Shown: positions 49,372 to 58,591 of the stretch, piece by piece
How positions within the stretch are numbered: position 1 is the stretch's first letter
How the letters are laid out: each line of letters starts with the position of its first letter
Assembly: GCF_000297055.2 (NCBI RefSeq)
Contig: NC_022357.1
Location: 1-64,000, forward strand
DNA from: Sulfuricella denitrificans skB26
GTDB taxonomy: Bacteria > Pseudomonadota > Gammaproteobacteria > Burkholderiales > Sulfuricellaceae
Direction: 5' to 3'
Length of the DNA: 64,000 nt
Position numbers and translations under genes: made by a program
Notes under the pieces: generated by a model
What the model saw: only the letters and a program-made list of their open reading frames with translations
Told to the model about the DNA's origin: nothing
Databases searched by the model: none

Positions 49372-50369
49372 GCTGCCATCTCGTTTTCCATCGTATAAGT
49401 ATGTCCGGTAGATTCGGCAAAGAAGCGCTCGACGGAGTCAAGTTGCTCGCGGGTGGTTAGCAACTGGTTCATGGCATGGCGGAATCCGGCGGAATCCGGC
49501 AGGCCGCGGGTGTACCAGGCAATGTGCTTGCGCGCCATGCGCACGCCGGTGTGTTCGCCGTAGAAGGCGTAAAGCTCATGCAGGTGGCTGTTCAGCAGGC
49601 TGTGAGTTTCAGCCACATCGGGGTGCGGCAGCAACTCGCCGGTTTTCAGGTAATGGGCAATGTCGCGGAAAATCCAGGGTCGGCCCTGAGCAGCGCGACC
49701 GATCATGACGGCATCGGCCCGGGTGTAATCGAGCACGAATTTGGCTTTTTCCGGCGTGGTGATATCGCCGTTGGCAATAACTGGAATGCCTACCTCAGCC
49801 TTGACCGCGGCGATAATGTCGTACTCGGCATCACCGCTGTAGCCGCAGGCGCGGGTGCGGCCATGGATGGCCAGCGCCTGGATGCCGGAGGCCTCGGCGA
49901 TGCGCGCCACGTTGACCGCGTTGCGGTTGTCCTTGTCCCAGCCGGTACGAATCTTCAGAGTCACCGGCACGTCCACCGCCTTGACTACCGCTTCCAGGAT
50001 GCGCGCCACCAGCGGCTCGTTCTGTAGCAGTGCTGAACCGGCCATGACGTTGCAGATTTTCTTCGCCGGGCAGCCCATGTTGATGTCGATAATCTGTGCG
50101 CCGCGGTCCGCATTGTATTTCGCTGCCTCGGCCAGCATATCCGGATCGGCGCCAACGATCTGTACCGACACTGGACCAACCTCGCCTTCGTGGTTGGCTC
50201 GGCGCTTGGTTTTCTCGCTGCCATAGAGCAGGGAATTGGAGGCGACCATCTCAGAAACGGCAAGTCCCGCGCCGAAGCTGCGGCACAGTTTGCGGAAAGG
50301 ACGGTCGGTCACCCCTGCCATGGGGGCAACGACCAAATTGCTATTCAGGGAATAGGGGCCGATTTTCAT
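49368..50369 (-). CDS. dusB: tRNA-dihydrouridine synthase B
   Basis: FMN enzyme that reduces uridine to dihydrouridine in the tRNA D-loop. The TIM-barrel motif GPYSLNSNLVVAPMAGVTDR, the active-site Cys in DINMGCPAKKICN, RTGWDKDNRNAVNVARIAE and MIGRAAQGRPWIFRDI are diagnostic. 333 residues. It is the first gene of the long minus-strand block and overlaps fis. Confidence 0.95.
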   Translation of the reverse strand: MKIGPYSLNSNLVVAPMAGVTDRPFRKLCRSFGAGLAVSEMVASNSLLYGSEKTKRRANHEGEVGPVSVQIVGADPDMLAEAAKYNADRGAQIIDINMGCPAKKICNVMAGSALLQNEPLVARILEAVVKAVDVPVTLKIRTGWDKDNRNAVNVARIAEASGIQALAIHGRTRACGYSGDAEYDIIAAVKAEVGIPVIANGDITTPEKAKFVLDYTRADAVMIGRAAQGRPWIFRDIAHYLKTGELLPHPDVAETHSLLNSHLHELYAFYGEHTGVRMARKHIAWYTRGLPDSAGFRHAMNQLLTTREQLDSVERFFAESTGHTYTMENEMAA

Positions 50370-50689
50370 TGCTTATTTTTTGAGCGGGAAGGCCGGTATT
50401 GTAATCCCAAACCCGTTGCCGGGAAAGGGATTAACTCAACGAAAAACCACTTCTCTGATGGAGGCCGGCAAGCCGGTTTCCGGGTAGGGACATGCCTTGA
50501 TGTGGTGCGTGGCATGCCAGCGAGAGGGTGCTTGTCGTGAAGAAGAATGCGGTGTTTAATTCGACCGGTATATGCCCTGCTTTGGTGCAGGGGTAAAGTG
50601 TGGCGCGTAGCATGCTATCGTTTGACCGGGGCAACCCCTCAATATGTGCTTCAATGAATAATGTGCAGCAAAACCTTTTGAGAGTATCA
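50370..50689. other. Gene-free divergent gap, dusB / marC
   Basis: About 320 bases between divergent dusB and marC. It must hold both promoters. The only structure I see is a 6-bp hairpin, CCCTGC/GCAGGG (50575-50580 and 50587-50592, 6-base loop), without a T-run. The marC frame is open back to 50600, so part of this could be coding if an earlier start is used. Confidence 0.4.
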
Positions 50690-51319
50690 ATGTTTGAGAC
50701 AGCGGGCATTGCCCTGGCAACCTTCTTTGCAACGGTCGCTCCGATCGATGTGGCGGCGATGTTTGCCGCCCTGACGGCAACAGCCGCCCCTGCGGAGCGG
50801 CGTTCTATCGCTATCCGCGGGATCGTGATCGCCACCGTGATCCTGCTGGTGTTTGCACTGCTCGGGAAGTTTCTGCTGGCCGGAATGGGGATTTCTCTGG
50901 CGGCGTTGAGGACGGCTGGCGGTATCTTGCTGCTGCTGATCAGCATCGATATGGTGTTCGCGCGCACCTCCGGCGCCACTTCGACGACGGATGAGGAGGA
51001 CCGGGAGGCTGAACACAAGCACGACATTGCCGTATTTCCGCTTGCCACCCCCCTGATCGCCGGCCCTGGCGCCATCGGAGCGGCGATCCTGTTGATGGCG
51101 AATGCCGAGGGGCATGTCACGCATCAGCTGATCATCCTGGCCGCCCTGCTGGTAGTGATGCTGGCCACCTTCGTCGCCATGCTGACCGCCAGCCAACTCC
51201 ACCGTTTCCTTGGCGTGACAGGCATGCAGGTGATCAACCGGATTTTCGGCATCCTGCTGTCCGCCTTGGCAGTGCAGTTCGTGTTCGATGGGATCGCGCA
51301 GAGCGGGTTGCTGGGATAG
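50690..51319 (+). CDS. MarC family integral membrane protein
   Basis: A membrane protein of the MarC/UPF0056 family with about six spans (MFETAGIALATFFATVAPID, then RSIAIRGIVIATVILLVFAL, and GGILLLLISIDMVFA). The function is unknown; the link of MarC to antibiotic resistance was not supported experimentally in E. coli. I start at ATG 50690 (210-residue class), which puts the first hydrophobic span at the N-terminus as in relatives; upstream ATGs at 50600 and 50654 remain open. An acidic insert (STTDEEDREAEHKHD) separates spans 3 and 4. Confidence 0.85.
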   Translation: MFETAGIALATFFATVAPIDVAAMFAALTATAAPAERRSIAIRGIVIATVILLVFALLGKFLLAGMGISLAALRTAGGILLLLISIDMVFARTSGATSTTDEEDREAEHKHDIAVFPLATPLIAGPGAIGAAILLMANAEGHVTHQLIILAALLVVMLATFVAMLTASQLHRFLGVTGMQVINRIFGILLSALAVQFVFDGIAQSGLLG

Positions 51320-51370
51320 GGTTTCGTCTCCGGAAAAACAATCCGAAGCTGACCCCTCTCGATTGCCGGA

Positions 51371-51988
51371 TTAGAGTTTTTCCATAAGCGGCTGTTTCTT
51401 TTTCTGAAACTCTTCTTCGGTGATGATTCCATCCTTTCGTAGATTTTGTAATTCTCGTGGCTTTTGGCTTACGGACTCATTTGAGGTCGATTGGGATGCG
51501 GGAAGCGTGGCCATTTGCGCATCAAGTGGTGCCAAATCATTATCTGAAATTGACGATGCAATCAGTTTCGACTCTAATACGCCAGCTCGCCCAGTGATTT
51601 CGTCTACCTGTTGCAACAAACTTCTTGCCATCCACATTCCCATCTTTACTTCTTGCCACACGAAATAGTTCTTTCCTGCCTCAACAGGCAAAGGAAAGCT
51701 TGAAACATTCTCAGCGTGGGATTCGATATTATATTTTCCTGGCAAGAGGTTTAACCTGAAATATGTTTGTGCTGCCGTCTGGCCCAAGGCTTTTCCATTA
51801 ACAGATACTGTCATCGGTATTGCGGCACCCATACTTTCGTTGCGATAGATGTACAAAGATGCCTTGTTTGGGACGGGTGAAAAATCCTTCGCCTTGGTGT
51901 CTTGGTCCAATGGTGCCATTAGAACTGAAGCGCATCCTGTTAGCAGCAGGACCAAAACAGACACAAATATTCTTACGGTATTTTTCAT
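51371..51988 (-). CDS. DUF2846 lipoprotein with SHOCT domain
   Basis: A 205-residue predicted lipoprotein. The lipobox is LLTGC with acceptor Cys19. A DUF2846-type beta domain follows (ASLYIYRNESMGAAIPMTV, then LLPGKYNIESHAE, and FVWQEVKMGMW). The C-terminal 30 residues are a SHOCT motif (LQNLRKDGIITEEEFQKKKQ), a short oligomerisation helix pair. The function is unknown. It is monocistronic with a 170-base leader region in which I see no clear motif. Confidence 0.82.
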   Translation of the reverse strand: MKNTVRIFVSVLVLLLTGCASVLMAPLDQDTKAKDFSPVPNKASLYIYRNESMGAAIPMTVSVNGKALGQTAAQTYFRLNLLPGKYNIESHAENVSSFPLPVEAGKNYFVWQEVKMGMWMARSLLQQVDEITGRAGVLESKLIASSISDNDLAPLDAQMATLPASQSTSNESVSQKPRELQNLRKDGIITEEEFQKKKQPLMEKL

Positions 51989-52158
51989 GAGTACATCCCC
52001 CTTGTTGAAAGCGCTAACTTGAAGTGGTCACCCAAAAGCCTCCGGAAAACACACCTATGGTAAAAGGTGCCGAAGTCGAATTGTTTTAAGTGGCTCTGCC
52101 CTGTCTCCAGCCATATTCCGGACCCCATGTTTCGGTCGCTATGTATGTAGTCAGATGA

Positions 52159-52776
52159 TCAAAACCCTAGGCTAGTCAGCAGGTCGTCGACTTCCTCCTG
52201 CCCATTCACGATATCGGTGCGCCCATCTTTTTTGACGACCGGGCCGTTAAGCAGGCCGTCGTTTTTGCTGTCGTCAGCCGGTTTGCTGATGAGCAGGATG
52301 TGCACCAGTTGGTGCTCAAGTTCCCGGGTGAGTTGGGAGATTTTCTTGATGACCTGGCCGGTGAGATCCTGAAAATCCTGGGCCATCAGGATTTCCGTAA
52401 GCTGCGATGAGGTTTCCCGGGTGAGGGTGGGGATACCAGTGAGAAAGGCGTGCATTTTTTCGCCGATGCGCTGGCGTTCTCCATTCCCTTGGGCATTTCG
52501 CCATTCCTCGGCCAAGCCTAGGGCGTCAGTTTCCATCTTTTCCTGCAGGGGTTGAGCCTTTTCCACGGCATTGATCACTCGTTGGGCGGCCTGCTCGGTA
52601 AGCTGGGCAATGTAGCTGAGGCGATCCTGAGTGTCCGGCAGTTCGCCGACCAGGTTCTGGATTACCTCGTCGCAGCCGAGTTCGCGCAGGGTGTCGTGGA
52701 GCTGGCGTATCAGATGGCCGAGTTCGTTGTAGCTGGATTCGTTGACCGGTGCGGGGTGTTGCGATTCATCGTTCAT
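52159..52776 (-). CDS. cheZ: Chemotaxis protein CheZ (CheY-P phosphatase)
   Basis: A 205-residue, all-helical protein. The phosphatase motif is seen in QDFQDLTGQVIKKI (about 133-146), where family members use Asp and Gln to attack CheY-P. The C-terminal QEEVDDLLTSLGF is the conserved CheY-binding peptide. The protein should therefore dephosphorylate CheY-P in flagellar or pilus motility control. No cheY, cheA or flagellar gene is within the window; it sits alone upstream of the lipoprotein gene and 90 bases after polA. Confidence 0.9.
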   Translation of the reverse strand: MNDESQHPAPVNESSYNELGHLIRQLHDTLRELGCDEVIQNLVGELPDTQDRLSYIAQLTEQAAQRVINAVEKAQPLQEKMETDALGLAEEWRNAQGNGERQRIGEKMHAFLTGIPTLTRETSSQLTEILMAQDFQDLTGQVIKKISQLTRELEHQLVHILLISKPADDSKNDGLLNGPVVKKDGRTDIVNGQEEVDDLLTSLGF

Positions 52777-52866
52777 GCGGCAACCTTTATTATTTTGTCA
52801 TTTTTGCGCAGTTTGCCAGCTTTTTCGCGGCACGGCTACTCGTTCGTCATGGTTCTGGCGCTTGTT

Positions 52867-55587
52867 TCAGTGCGCCTGCTCCCAGTTCGGCCCCTCCCCC
52901 ACATCTACTACCAGCGGCACGGCGAGCTGCGCCACGCCGCACATCAGGCCAGGCAGCTCGCGCCGGACGGTTTCCAGTTCGGCGTCCGGCACTTCCAGCA
53001 CCAGTTCGTCATGCACCTGCATGATGATCAGGCTCTGCATGCGATTTTTCTCCAGCCAACCCTGCACTGCGATCATGGCGAGCTTGATCAGATCGGCGGC
53101 GGTGCCCTGCATCGGCGCGTTGATTGCGGCGCGTTCGGCGGCTTGGCGGCGCATGCCGTTGGCGCCGCTGATTTCCGGCAGCCATAGCCTGCGCCCGAAC
53201 ACGGTTTCGACATAACCCTGCGCCTTGGCGGCTTCTCGGGTGCGCTCCATGTACCGGGCCACGCCGGGATAGCGGGCGAAGTAGCGTTCCATGTAGGACT
53301 GGGCGGCGGAGCGCTCGATGCCTAATTGCGAGGCCAGTCCGAATGCGGACATCCCGTAGATCAGCCCGAAGTTGATCACCTTGGCGTAGCGGCGTTGTTC
53401 GCTGCTGACTTCGGCCGGCGTGGTACCGAAGACTTCCGCTGCGGTGGCGCGGTGGATGTCCTCGCCGGCGGCAAAGGCCTTGAGCAGACTTTCGTCACCC
53501 GACAGGTGGGCCATGATCCGGAGTTCGATCTGCGAGTAGTCGGCGGCGATGATGTGGCTGCCCGGCGTGGCGATGAAGGCTTCACGAATGCGCCGTCCTT
53601 CCTGTGAGCGCACCGGAATGTTCTGCAGGTTGGGGTCGGAACTGGCCAGCCGGCCAGTGACCGCCACGGCCTGATTGTAGCGGGTGTGGACGCGGCCGGT
53701 TTGCGGGTCGACCATGCGCGGCAGCTTGTCGGTGTAGGTAGATTTGAGCTTGGCGACGCCGCGGTATTCCAGCAGCACCTTGGGCAAGGGGTAGTCCAGC
53801 GCCAGCTCCTGCAGTACGTCCTCGTCGGTGGAAGGGGCGCCGCTCGGGGTTTTCTTTTTCACCGGCAGCTTGAGCTGATCGAACAGGATTTCCTGGATCT
53901 GCTTGGGGGAATTGAGGTTGAACGGCTGGCCCGCCAGCAGGTGCGCTTCCTTCTCCAGCCGCAACATGCTGGTGCCGAGCTCGTGGCTTTGCTGGGCGAG
54001 CAGTTGGGTATCCAGCAGCACCCCGTTGCGCTCCACGGTAAACAGCACATCGAGCAGGGGCATTTCGATGTGGCGATAAACGAAGTCCAGCCTGGCGTTG
54101 GGAGAGATCTGCGGGTACAGGTTCTGGTGCAGTTGCAGAGTGATGTCGGCGTCCTCGGCGGCATAGCGGGTGGCGGTTTCGAGGTCGACCTGGTCGAATC
54201 CAATCTGCTTGGCGCCCTTGCCTGCGACCTCGGCGTAGGTGATGGTCTTGGTGCCGAGGTGGCGCAGTGCCATGGAGTCCATGTCGTGGGGCTTGTGGCT
54301 TTCGAGTACGTAGGATTGCAGCAGGGTGTCGTGAATGATGCCGTCGAGAAGGATGCCGTGGTTGGCGAACACGTGCTTATCGTACTTGAGATTCTGCCCG
54401 AGCTTGGGCCGGGACTTGCTCTCCAGCAGCGGTTTTAGCTGGTTCAGCACCGTTTCCCGATCAAGCTGCTGCGACACGCCGGCGTAGTGGTGGGCAAGCG
54501 GGATGTAGGCGGCAAGATGGGCCTCGGTGGCCAGCGAAATGCCGACAATCTGCGCTGCCAGCGGATCGAGGCTGGTGGTTTCGGTATCCACGGAAATCAG
54601 CTCGGCATCGGCGATTTTCTCCAGCCAGCGGTCGAGCGCCTCTTGCGTAAGCACGGTTTCGTAGCTGGCTGGCGGCTGAAAATTCAGCTCGCCCGCCGAT
54701 GGCTGCCCGCTGCCGACCGCAGGCTGCGTGCTGACCTCTGATGACAACTCCCTCAGCCAGGTCTTGAACTCGCAACGCTCGAACAGTTCGATCAGCTTGG
54801 GCGTGTCCGGCGGTTGCGGGCCGAGTTCGGTCAGTTCCACCGGCAGCGCCACGTCGCACTTGATGGTGACCAGTTCCCTGCCCTTGGGCAGCCAGTCCAG
54901 GGTGTTGCGCAGGTTTTCGCCGACCACGCCGCCAATTTCGTTGGCATGGGCGATCAGGTTATCGAGCGAGCCATACTGGGCCAGCCATTTGACGGCTGTC
55001 TTCGGGCCGACCTTGTCCACTCCCGGCACGCCGTCCACCGCGTCGCCGACCAGGGAGAGGTAATCGACGATGCGCGTGGCGGGCACGCCGAACTTGGTCT
55101 CGACCCCGGCCTCGTCAAGCTTTTCGTTACTCATGGTGTTGACCAGCGTCACGTGCGGATTGACCAGCTGTGCCATGTCCTTGTCGCCGGTCGAGATCAC
55201 GGTGCGGATGCCCTGGCGCCAAGCCAGTTCGGACAGAGTGCCGATGACGTCGTCGGCCTCTACTCCGTCCACCATCAGCAGCGGCCACCCCATGGCGCGG
55301 ATCGCCTCGTGCAGCGGCTCGATCTGGCGCGCCAGATCATCCGGCATCGGCGGGCGGTGGGCTTTGTATTCCGGGTAGAGGTCGTCGCGGAAGGTTTTCC
55401 CCTTGGCGTCGAACACACAGGCGCTATAATCGGCGTTATAATCCTTGTGCAGGCGGCGCAGCATGTTGAGTACGCCGTAGATCGCGCCAGTCGGCTCGTT
55501 GTGGCGGTTGCGCAGATCCGGCAGCGCGTGAAATGCGCGGTACAGGTAAGATGATCCATCCACCAGCAGCAACGTTTTAGTTTCCAT
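52867..55587 (-). CDS. polA: DNA polymerase I
   Basis: Repair and Okazaki-fragment polymerase. The 5'-3' exonuclease domain is N-terminal (LLLVDGSSYLYRAFHALPDL and STGDKDMAQLV). A proofreading 3'-5' exonuclease domain keeps its catalytic acids (SVDTETTSLD near residue 332). The family A polymerase core shows DYSQIELRIMAHLSGDE near 684, RRYAKVINFGLIYGMSAFGL and VHDELVLEVP near 861. 906 residues, so all three activities are expected. The gene points away from the LOG gene; a repeat element lies in the shared upstream gap. Confidence 0.97.
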   Translation of the reverse strand: METKTLLLVDGSSYLYRAFHALPDLRNRHNEPTGAIYGVLNMLRRLHKDYNADYSACVFDAKGKTFRDDLYPEYKAHRPPMPDDLARQIEPLHEAIRAMGWPLLMVDGVEADDVIGTLSELAWRQGIRTVISTGDKDMAQLVNPHVTLVNTMSNEKLDEAGVETKFGVPATRIVDYLSLVGDAVDGVPGVDKVGPKTAVKWLAQYGSLDNLIAHANEIGGVVGENLRNTLDWLPKGRELVTIKCDVALPVELTELGPQPPDTPKLIELFERCEFKTWLRELSSEVSTQPAVGSGQPSAGELNFQPPASYETVLTQEALDRWLEKIADAELISVDTETTSLDPLAAQIVGISLATEAHLAAYIPLAHHYAGVSQQLDRETVLNQLKPLLESKSRPKLGQNLKYDKHVFANHGILLDGIIHDTLLQSYVLESHKPHDMDSMALRHLGTKTITYAEVAGKGAKQIGFDQVDLETATRYAAEDADITLQLHQNLYPQISPNARLDFVYRHIEMPLLDVLFTVERNGVLLDTQLLAQQSHELGTSMLRLEKEAHLLAGQPFNLNSPKQIQEILFDQLKLPVKKKTPSGAPSTDEDVLQELALDYPLPKVLLEYRGVAKLKSTYTDKLPRMVDPQTGRVHTRYNQAVAVTGRLASSDPNLQNIPVRSQEGRRIREAFIATPGSHIIAADYSQIELRIMAHLSGDESLLKAFAAGEDIHRATAAEVFGTTPAEVSSEQRRYAKVINFGLIYGMSAFGLASQLGIERSAAQSYMERYFARYPGVARYMERTREAAKAQGYVETVFGRRLWLPEISGANGMRRQAAERAAINAPMQGTAADLIKLAMIAVQGWLEKNRMQSLIIMQVHDELVLEVPDAELETVRRELPGLMCGVAQLAVPLVVDVGEGPNWEQAH

Positions 55588-55613
55588 ATTGCGATTTGAC
55601 CTTTAAAAATAAA

Positions 55614-55714
55614 GGAGTGAGAAGTTAGGGGTGAGGAGTTAGGAGTAGGGTCAAAAGCGCATCCAAGAAATTGTGGTGGTTTTTCTCCTCACGCCTCACT
55701 CCTCACTCCTCACT
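55614..55714. repeat. AGGAGTTAGGAGT inverted repeat, copy B (polA–LOG gap)
   Basis: The left arm (55614-55649) contains GTGAGGAGTTAGGAGTAGGG. The right arm (55684-55714) is an approximate reverse complement made of repeated CTCACTCCT units. It lies in the divergent region between polA and the LOG-family gene. It shares the GAGGAGTTAGGAGT core with copy A at 49051-49129. Confidence 0.7.
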
Positions 55715-55724
55715 GTTTCTAAAC

Positions 55725-56453
55725 ATGAACGGCTCAGAAAAAATTCCCAAAATGCAGGGCGCGGACATAGCCGGGCACGCTTATTCAGCCAGGGAATCCT
55801 GGCGCGTGTTCGAGATTATGGCAGAATTCGTCGAAGCGACGGAGCGCCTAAGTTGCATCCGTCCGGCGGTGAGCGTTTTCGGCAGCGCCCGCACCCCCGT
55901 CGATCATGCTTATTACAAGCTGACCGAGGAAATTTCCCGGCAGCTGTCCGATGCCGGCTTCAGCGTGATTTCCGGCGGTGGCCCGGGCATCATGGAGGCG
56001 GCCAACAAGGGCGCTTTTTTCGGCAAATCCCCCAGCGTCGGCCTGAACATCCAGTTGCCGTTCGAGCAGCACACCAACCCCTACCAGAACATCAGCCAGA
56101 CCTTCCGCCATTTTTTCGCGCGCAAGGTGATGTTCGTCAAGTTCGCCACGGCTTACGTCGTGATGCCCGGTGGCTTCGGCACCCTGGACGAACTGATGGA
56201 GGCGCTGACACTGGTGCAGACCGGCAAGACCCGCAAGATCCCGATTATCCTGGTGCATGGGCCCTACTGGCGCGGTCTGGTGGACTGGTTCAGGGATACC
56301 CTGGTCAAGGAAGGAACGATCAACGCGGACGATCTGGATCTGATCCAGATCATCGACGAGCCCAAGGACGTGGTGGACGCGATCTTCAAGTACTATGAAA
56401 CTCGCGGTTTCGAGCCTTCCCCCGCCGAGCGCGAAATGCTGCTCAGTCTGTAA
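55725..56453 (+). CDS. LOG family / TIGR00730 Rossmann-fold protein
   Basis: A 242-residue protein of the lysine decarboxylase-like LOG family. The two signature loops are SGGGPGIMEAANKGAFFG and MPGGFGTLDELMEALTLVQTGK, which form the nucleotide-monophosphate site. Characterised relatives are cytokinin-activating phosphoribohydrolases or nucleotide 5'-monophosphate nucleosidases (PpnN). The start at 55725 (MNGSEKIPKM) avoids translating the intergenic repeat; the frame is open from 55671. A DUF2782 gene follows after 42 bases. Confidence 0.9.
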   Translation: MNGSEKIPKMQGADIAGHAYSARESWRVFEIMAEFVEATERLSCIRPAVSVFGSARTPVDHAYYKLTEEISRQLSDAGFSVISGGGPGIMEAANKGAFFGKSPSVGLNIQLPFEQHTNPYQNISQTFRHFFARKVMFVKFATAYVVMPGGFGTLDELMEALTLVQTGKTRKIPIILVHGPYWRGLVDWFRDTLVKEGTINADDLDLIQIIDEPKDVVDAIFKYYETRGFEPSPAEREMLLSL

Positions 56454-56495
56454 GCCCTTCAAATGTATAATGGCCACCCGTTTTAAGGAAAAAAT

Positions 56496-56840
56496 ATGCG
56501 CGCCCTCATCGCTACATTGCTGCTAGTCTTGGCCCTGCCGGTTCATGCCGAGGGAGCCAAATCCCTGCCGAAGGATCTGCAGCCGATTCCGGAGCCGCCT
56601 GCGGCGCCCGCCGGCATGGAACTCGACCCGGCTTTCGAACCGCAGGTGACTATCATCAAGCGCGGTGAGGAAAAGGTCGAGGAATACCGCATCGGCGGCA
56701 AGCTGTACATGCTGAAAGTTACGCCACCCCATGGTGTGTCCTATTACCTGGTTGACCACAAGGGCGATGGGCAATTCTCCCGGCAGGACAATCTGGACTC
56801 CGGCGTGCGCGTGCCGCAGTGGGTGTTAATCCGGTTTTAG
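56496..56840 (+). CDS. DUF2782 exported protein
   Basis: A 114-residue secreted protein with signal peptide MRALIATLLLVLALPVHA, then a proline-rich stretch (LQPIPEPPAAPAGMEL) and a compact domain (ITIIKRG-type strand, VEEYRIGGKLYMLKVTPPHG, YYLVDHKGDGQFSRQD). This matches the DUF2782 family, usually encoded beside polA and thrB in beta- and gammaproteobacteria; the function is unknown. thrB starts 18 bases downstream. Confidence 0.88.
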   Translation: MRALIATLLLVLALPVHAEGAKSLPKDLQPIPEPPAAPAGMELDPAFEPQVTIIKRGEEKVEEYRIGGKLYMLKVTPPHGVSYYLVDHKGDGQFSRQDNLDSGVRVPQWVLIRF

Positions 56841-56858
56841 GGGCCAGATCGTCAAAGC

Positions 56859-57806
56859 ATGTCAGTATTTACTACTGTTTCCAGGGATGAACTTGCCGTC
56901 TGGCTGAAGAATTATTCTTTGGGCGGCCTGGTCGGCTTGCAGGGTATTTCTGCGGGCATCGAAAACACCAATTATTTCGTCACCACCAGTCATGCGCGCT
57001 ACGTGCTGACTCTGTTCGAGAAGCTCACCCGCGAAGAACTGCCATTTTTTCTCAACCTGCTCGACCATCTTGCTTCTCACGGCATTCCCTGTCCGCGGCC
57101 GATCGCCAGTTTGGACAACAATTTTCTCGGTGAGTTGAACGGCAAACCGGCCTGCATCGTCAGCTGCCTTGAGGGCAAGTCGCTGGAGCAGTCAAATGCG
57201 CACCACTGCGGCCAGGTCGGCGAAATGCTCGCTGACATGCACCTTGCCGGTCGTTCCTATAAGGTCGAAATGCCGAACTCGCGCGGTCCGGCCTGGTGGA
57301 AGGCGACCGCGCCACAGGTTATGCCCAGGCTTACGGCTGAGGACAGTGCGCTGCTCAGCCAGGAAATCACCCACCAGTCCAGCTTCCGCTTCGTGGATCT
57401 GCCGCGAGGCGTTATCCACGGTGACCTGTTCCGCGATAATGTCTTGTTCAAGGATGATACCCTGAGTGGCGCGATCGATTTTTACTACGCCTGTAGCGAT
57501 GCCTGGCTTTACGACCTGGCGATTACGGTGAACGACTGGTGCGTCACTGAAGATGGATCACTGGATAGTGAGCGAACTGCAGCCATGCTGCAAGCCTATC
57601 ATGGTACCCGCCCCCTCTCCGAAATGGAGCAGCAGGCATGGCCGACCATGCTACGCGCGGGAGCCCTGCGTTTCTGGTTGTCGCGGCTTTACGATTTACA
57701 TTTCCCACGCCCGGGTGAACTCACCCATGCCAAAGACCCCGGCCATTTCCGACGTATCCTGCAGCGGCATGTAGCGACGTCGCTGGAACTTCAGCATTTA
57801 TTGTAA
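56859..57806 (+). CDS. thrB: Homoserine kinase (APH-fold type)
   Basis: Phosphorylates homoserine in threonine synthesis. This is the aminoglycoside-phosphotransferase-fold ThrB of alpha/betaproteobacteria, not the GHMP type of E. coli. Motifs: [31 protein letters not shown], the catalytic [13 protein letters not shown] loop and [18 protein letters not shown]. 315 residues, normal for the type. It lies between DUF2782 and a BPSS1780-type gene, all on one strand with short gaps. Confidence 0.95.
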   Translation: MSVFTTVSRDELAVWLKNYSLGGLVGLQGISAGIENTNYFVTTSHARYVLTLFEKLTREELPFFLNLLDHLASHGIPCPRPIASLDNNFLGELNGKPACIVSCLEGKSLEQSNAHHCGQVGEMLADMHLAGRSYKVEMPNSRGPAWWKATAPQVMPRLTAEDSALLSQEITHQSSFRFVDLPRGVIHGDLFRDNVLFKDDTLSGAIDFYYACSDAWLYDLAITVNDWCVTEDGSLDSERTAAMLQAYHGTRPLSEMEQQAWPTMLRAGALRFWLSRLYDLHFPRPGELTHAKDPGHFRRILQRHVATSLELQHLL

Positions 57807-57816
57807 GGAATTAAGC

Positions 57817-58572
57817 ATGGAAATTCGTAAAGCGGATGCTGGACAGGGTTGGCGGTGGATTGCTGACGGTTTCGGCCTGTTCAGGAAAAACCCGCCGATC
57901 TGGATTACGTTGTTTGTTATTTATTTCCTGATCGTCATCGTGGTTTCCATCGTTCCCGTGGTGGGGCCGCTGGTGATGACGCTGCTGGCGCCGGTGTTTA
58001 CCGCGGGTTTCATGCTGGCCTGTCGCGACGTGGAAGCGGGTGAAGAGCTCGAGCTGGGCTATCTGATAGCCGGATTCAAGAACAACACCGGTCAACTCAT
58101 TACCGTGGGCGGCATTTATCTGGTGGGTTCGATCACCATCCTGGGTCTGATGATGATGGCCGGCGGCGGCTCCATTCTAGGTTCTGCGGCGCTGGGTCAG
58201 ATGCAGGGCGCTGAACCGACCGAGGCGATGGTGGGTGCGATGGGCGGAATGCTGGTCGCCCTGCTGGTGGCCATGGCGCTATTGGTTCCGCTGCTGATGG
58301 CGTATTGGTTCGCCCCGGCGCTGGTGGTGTTGCGCAACATGACGGCCATGGATGCGATGAAGCTGAGCTTTGTGGGTTGTCTGCGCAATATGTGGCCGTT
58401 TCTGGTTTACGGGGTGATCGCCTTTATCCTGATGATGATCGCCATGATTCCTTTCGGTCTCGGCATGCTGATTCTGGTGCCGGTGCTGAACGCCTCGATC
58501 TATTTGGGCTACAAGGATGTTTTTCCGGCTGAACCGGAGATGGAAGCCGAAGCGCCTGTATTGCCGGCGTAA
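57817..58572 (+). CDS. BPSS1780 family membrane protein
   Basis: A 251-residue membrane protein. An N-terminal soluble stretch (ADAGQGWRWIADGFGLFRKN) precedes about six spans (ITLFVIYFLIVIVVSIVPVV, then LVMTLLAPVFTAGFMLACRD). It resembles the BPSS1780 family found in betaproteobacteria, with unknown function. It starts 10 bases after thrB and converges on uvrD with a 19-base gap. Confidence 0.82.
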   Translation: MEIRKADAGQGWRWIADGFGLFRKNPPIWITLFVIYFLIVIVVSIVPVVGPLVMTLLAPVFTAGFMLACRDVEAGEELELGYLIAGFKNNTGQLITVGGIYLVGSITILGLMMMAGGGSILGSAALGQMQGAEPTEAMVGAMGGMLVALLVAMALLVPLLMAYWFAPALVVLRNMTAMDAMKLSFVGCLRNMWPFLVYGVIAFILMMIAMIPFGLGMLILVPVLNASIYLGYKDVFPAEPEMEAEAPVLPA

Positions 58573-58591
58573 TCCTTCCTTCCGTTCACGC

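Noticed and set aside
50575-50592. Terminator in the dusB–marC gap
   Set aside because: The 6-bp hairpin has no T-run on either strand and lies between divergent genes.
50431-51120. Minus-strand frame of 229 codons, Ala/Ser/Arg-rich
   Set aside because: Antisense to marC, which has clear membrane spans and family motifs.
53686-54438. Plus-strand frame of 250 codons
   Set aside because: Antisense to polA; no start context or domain.
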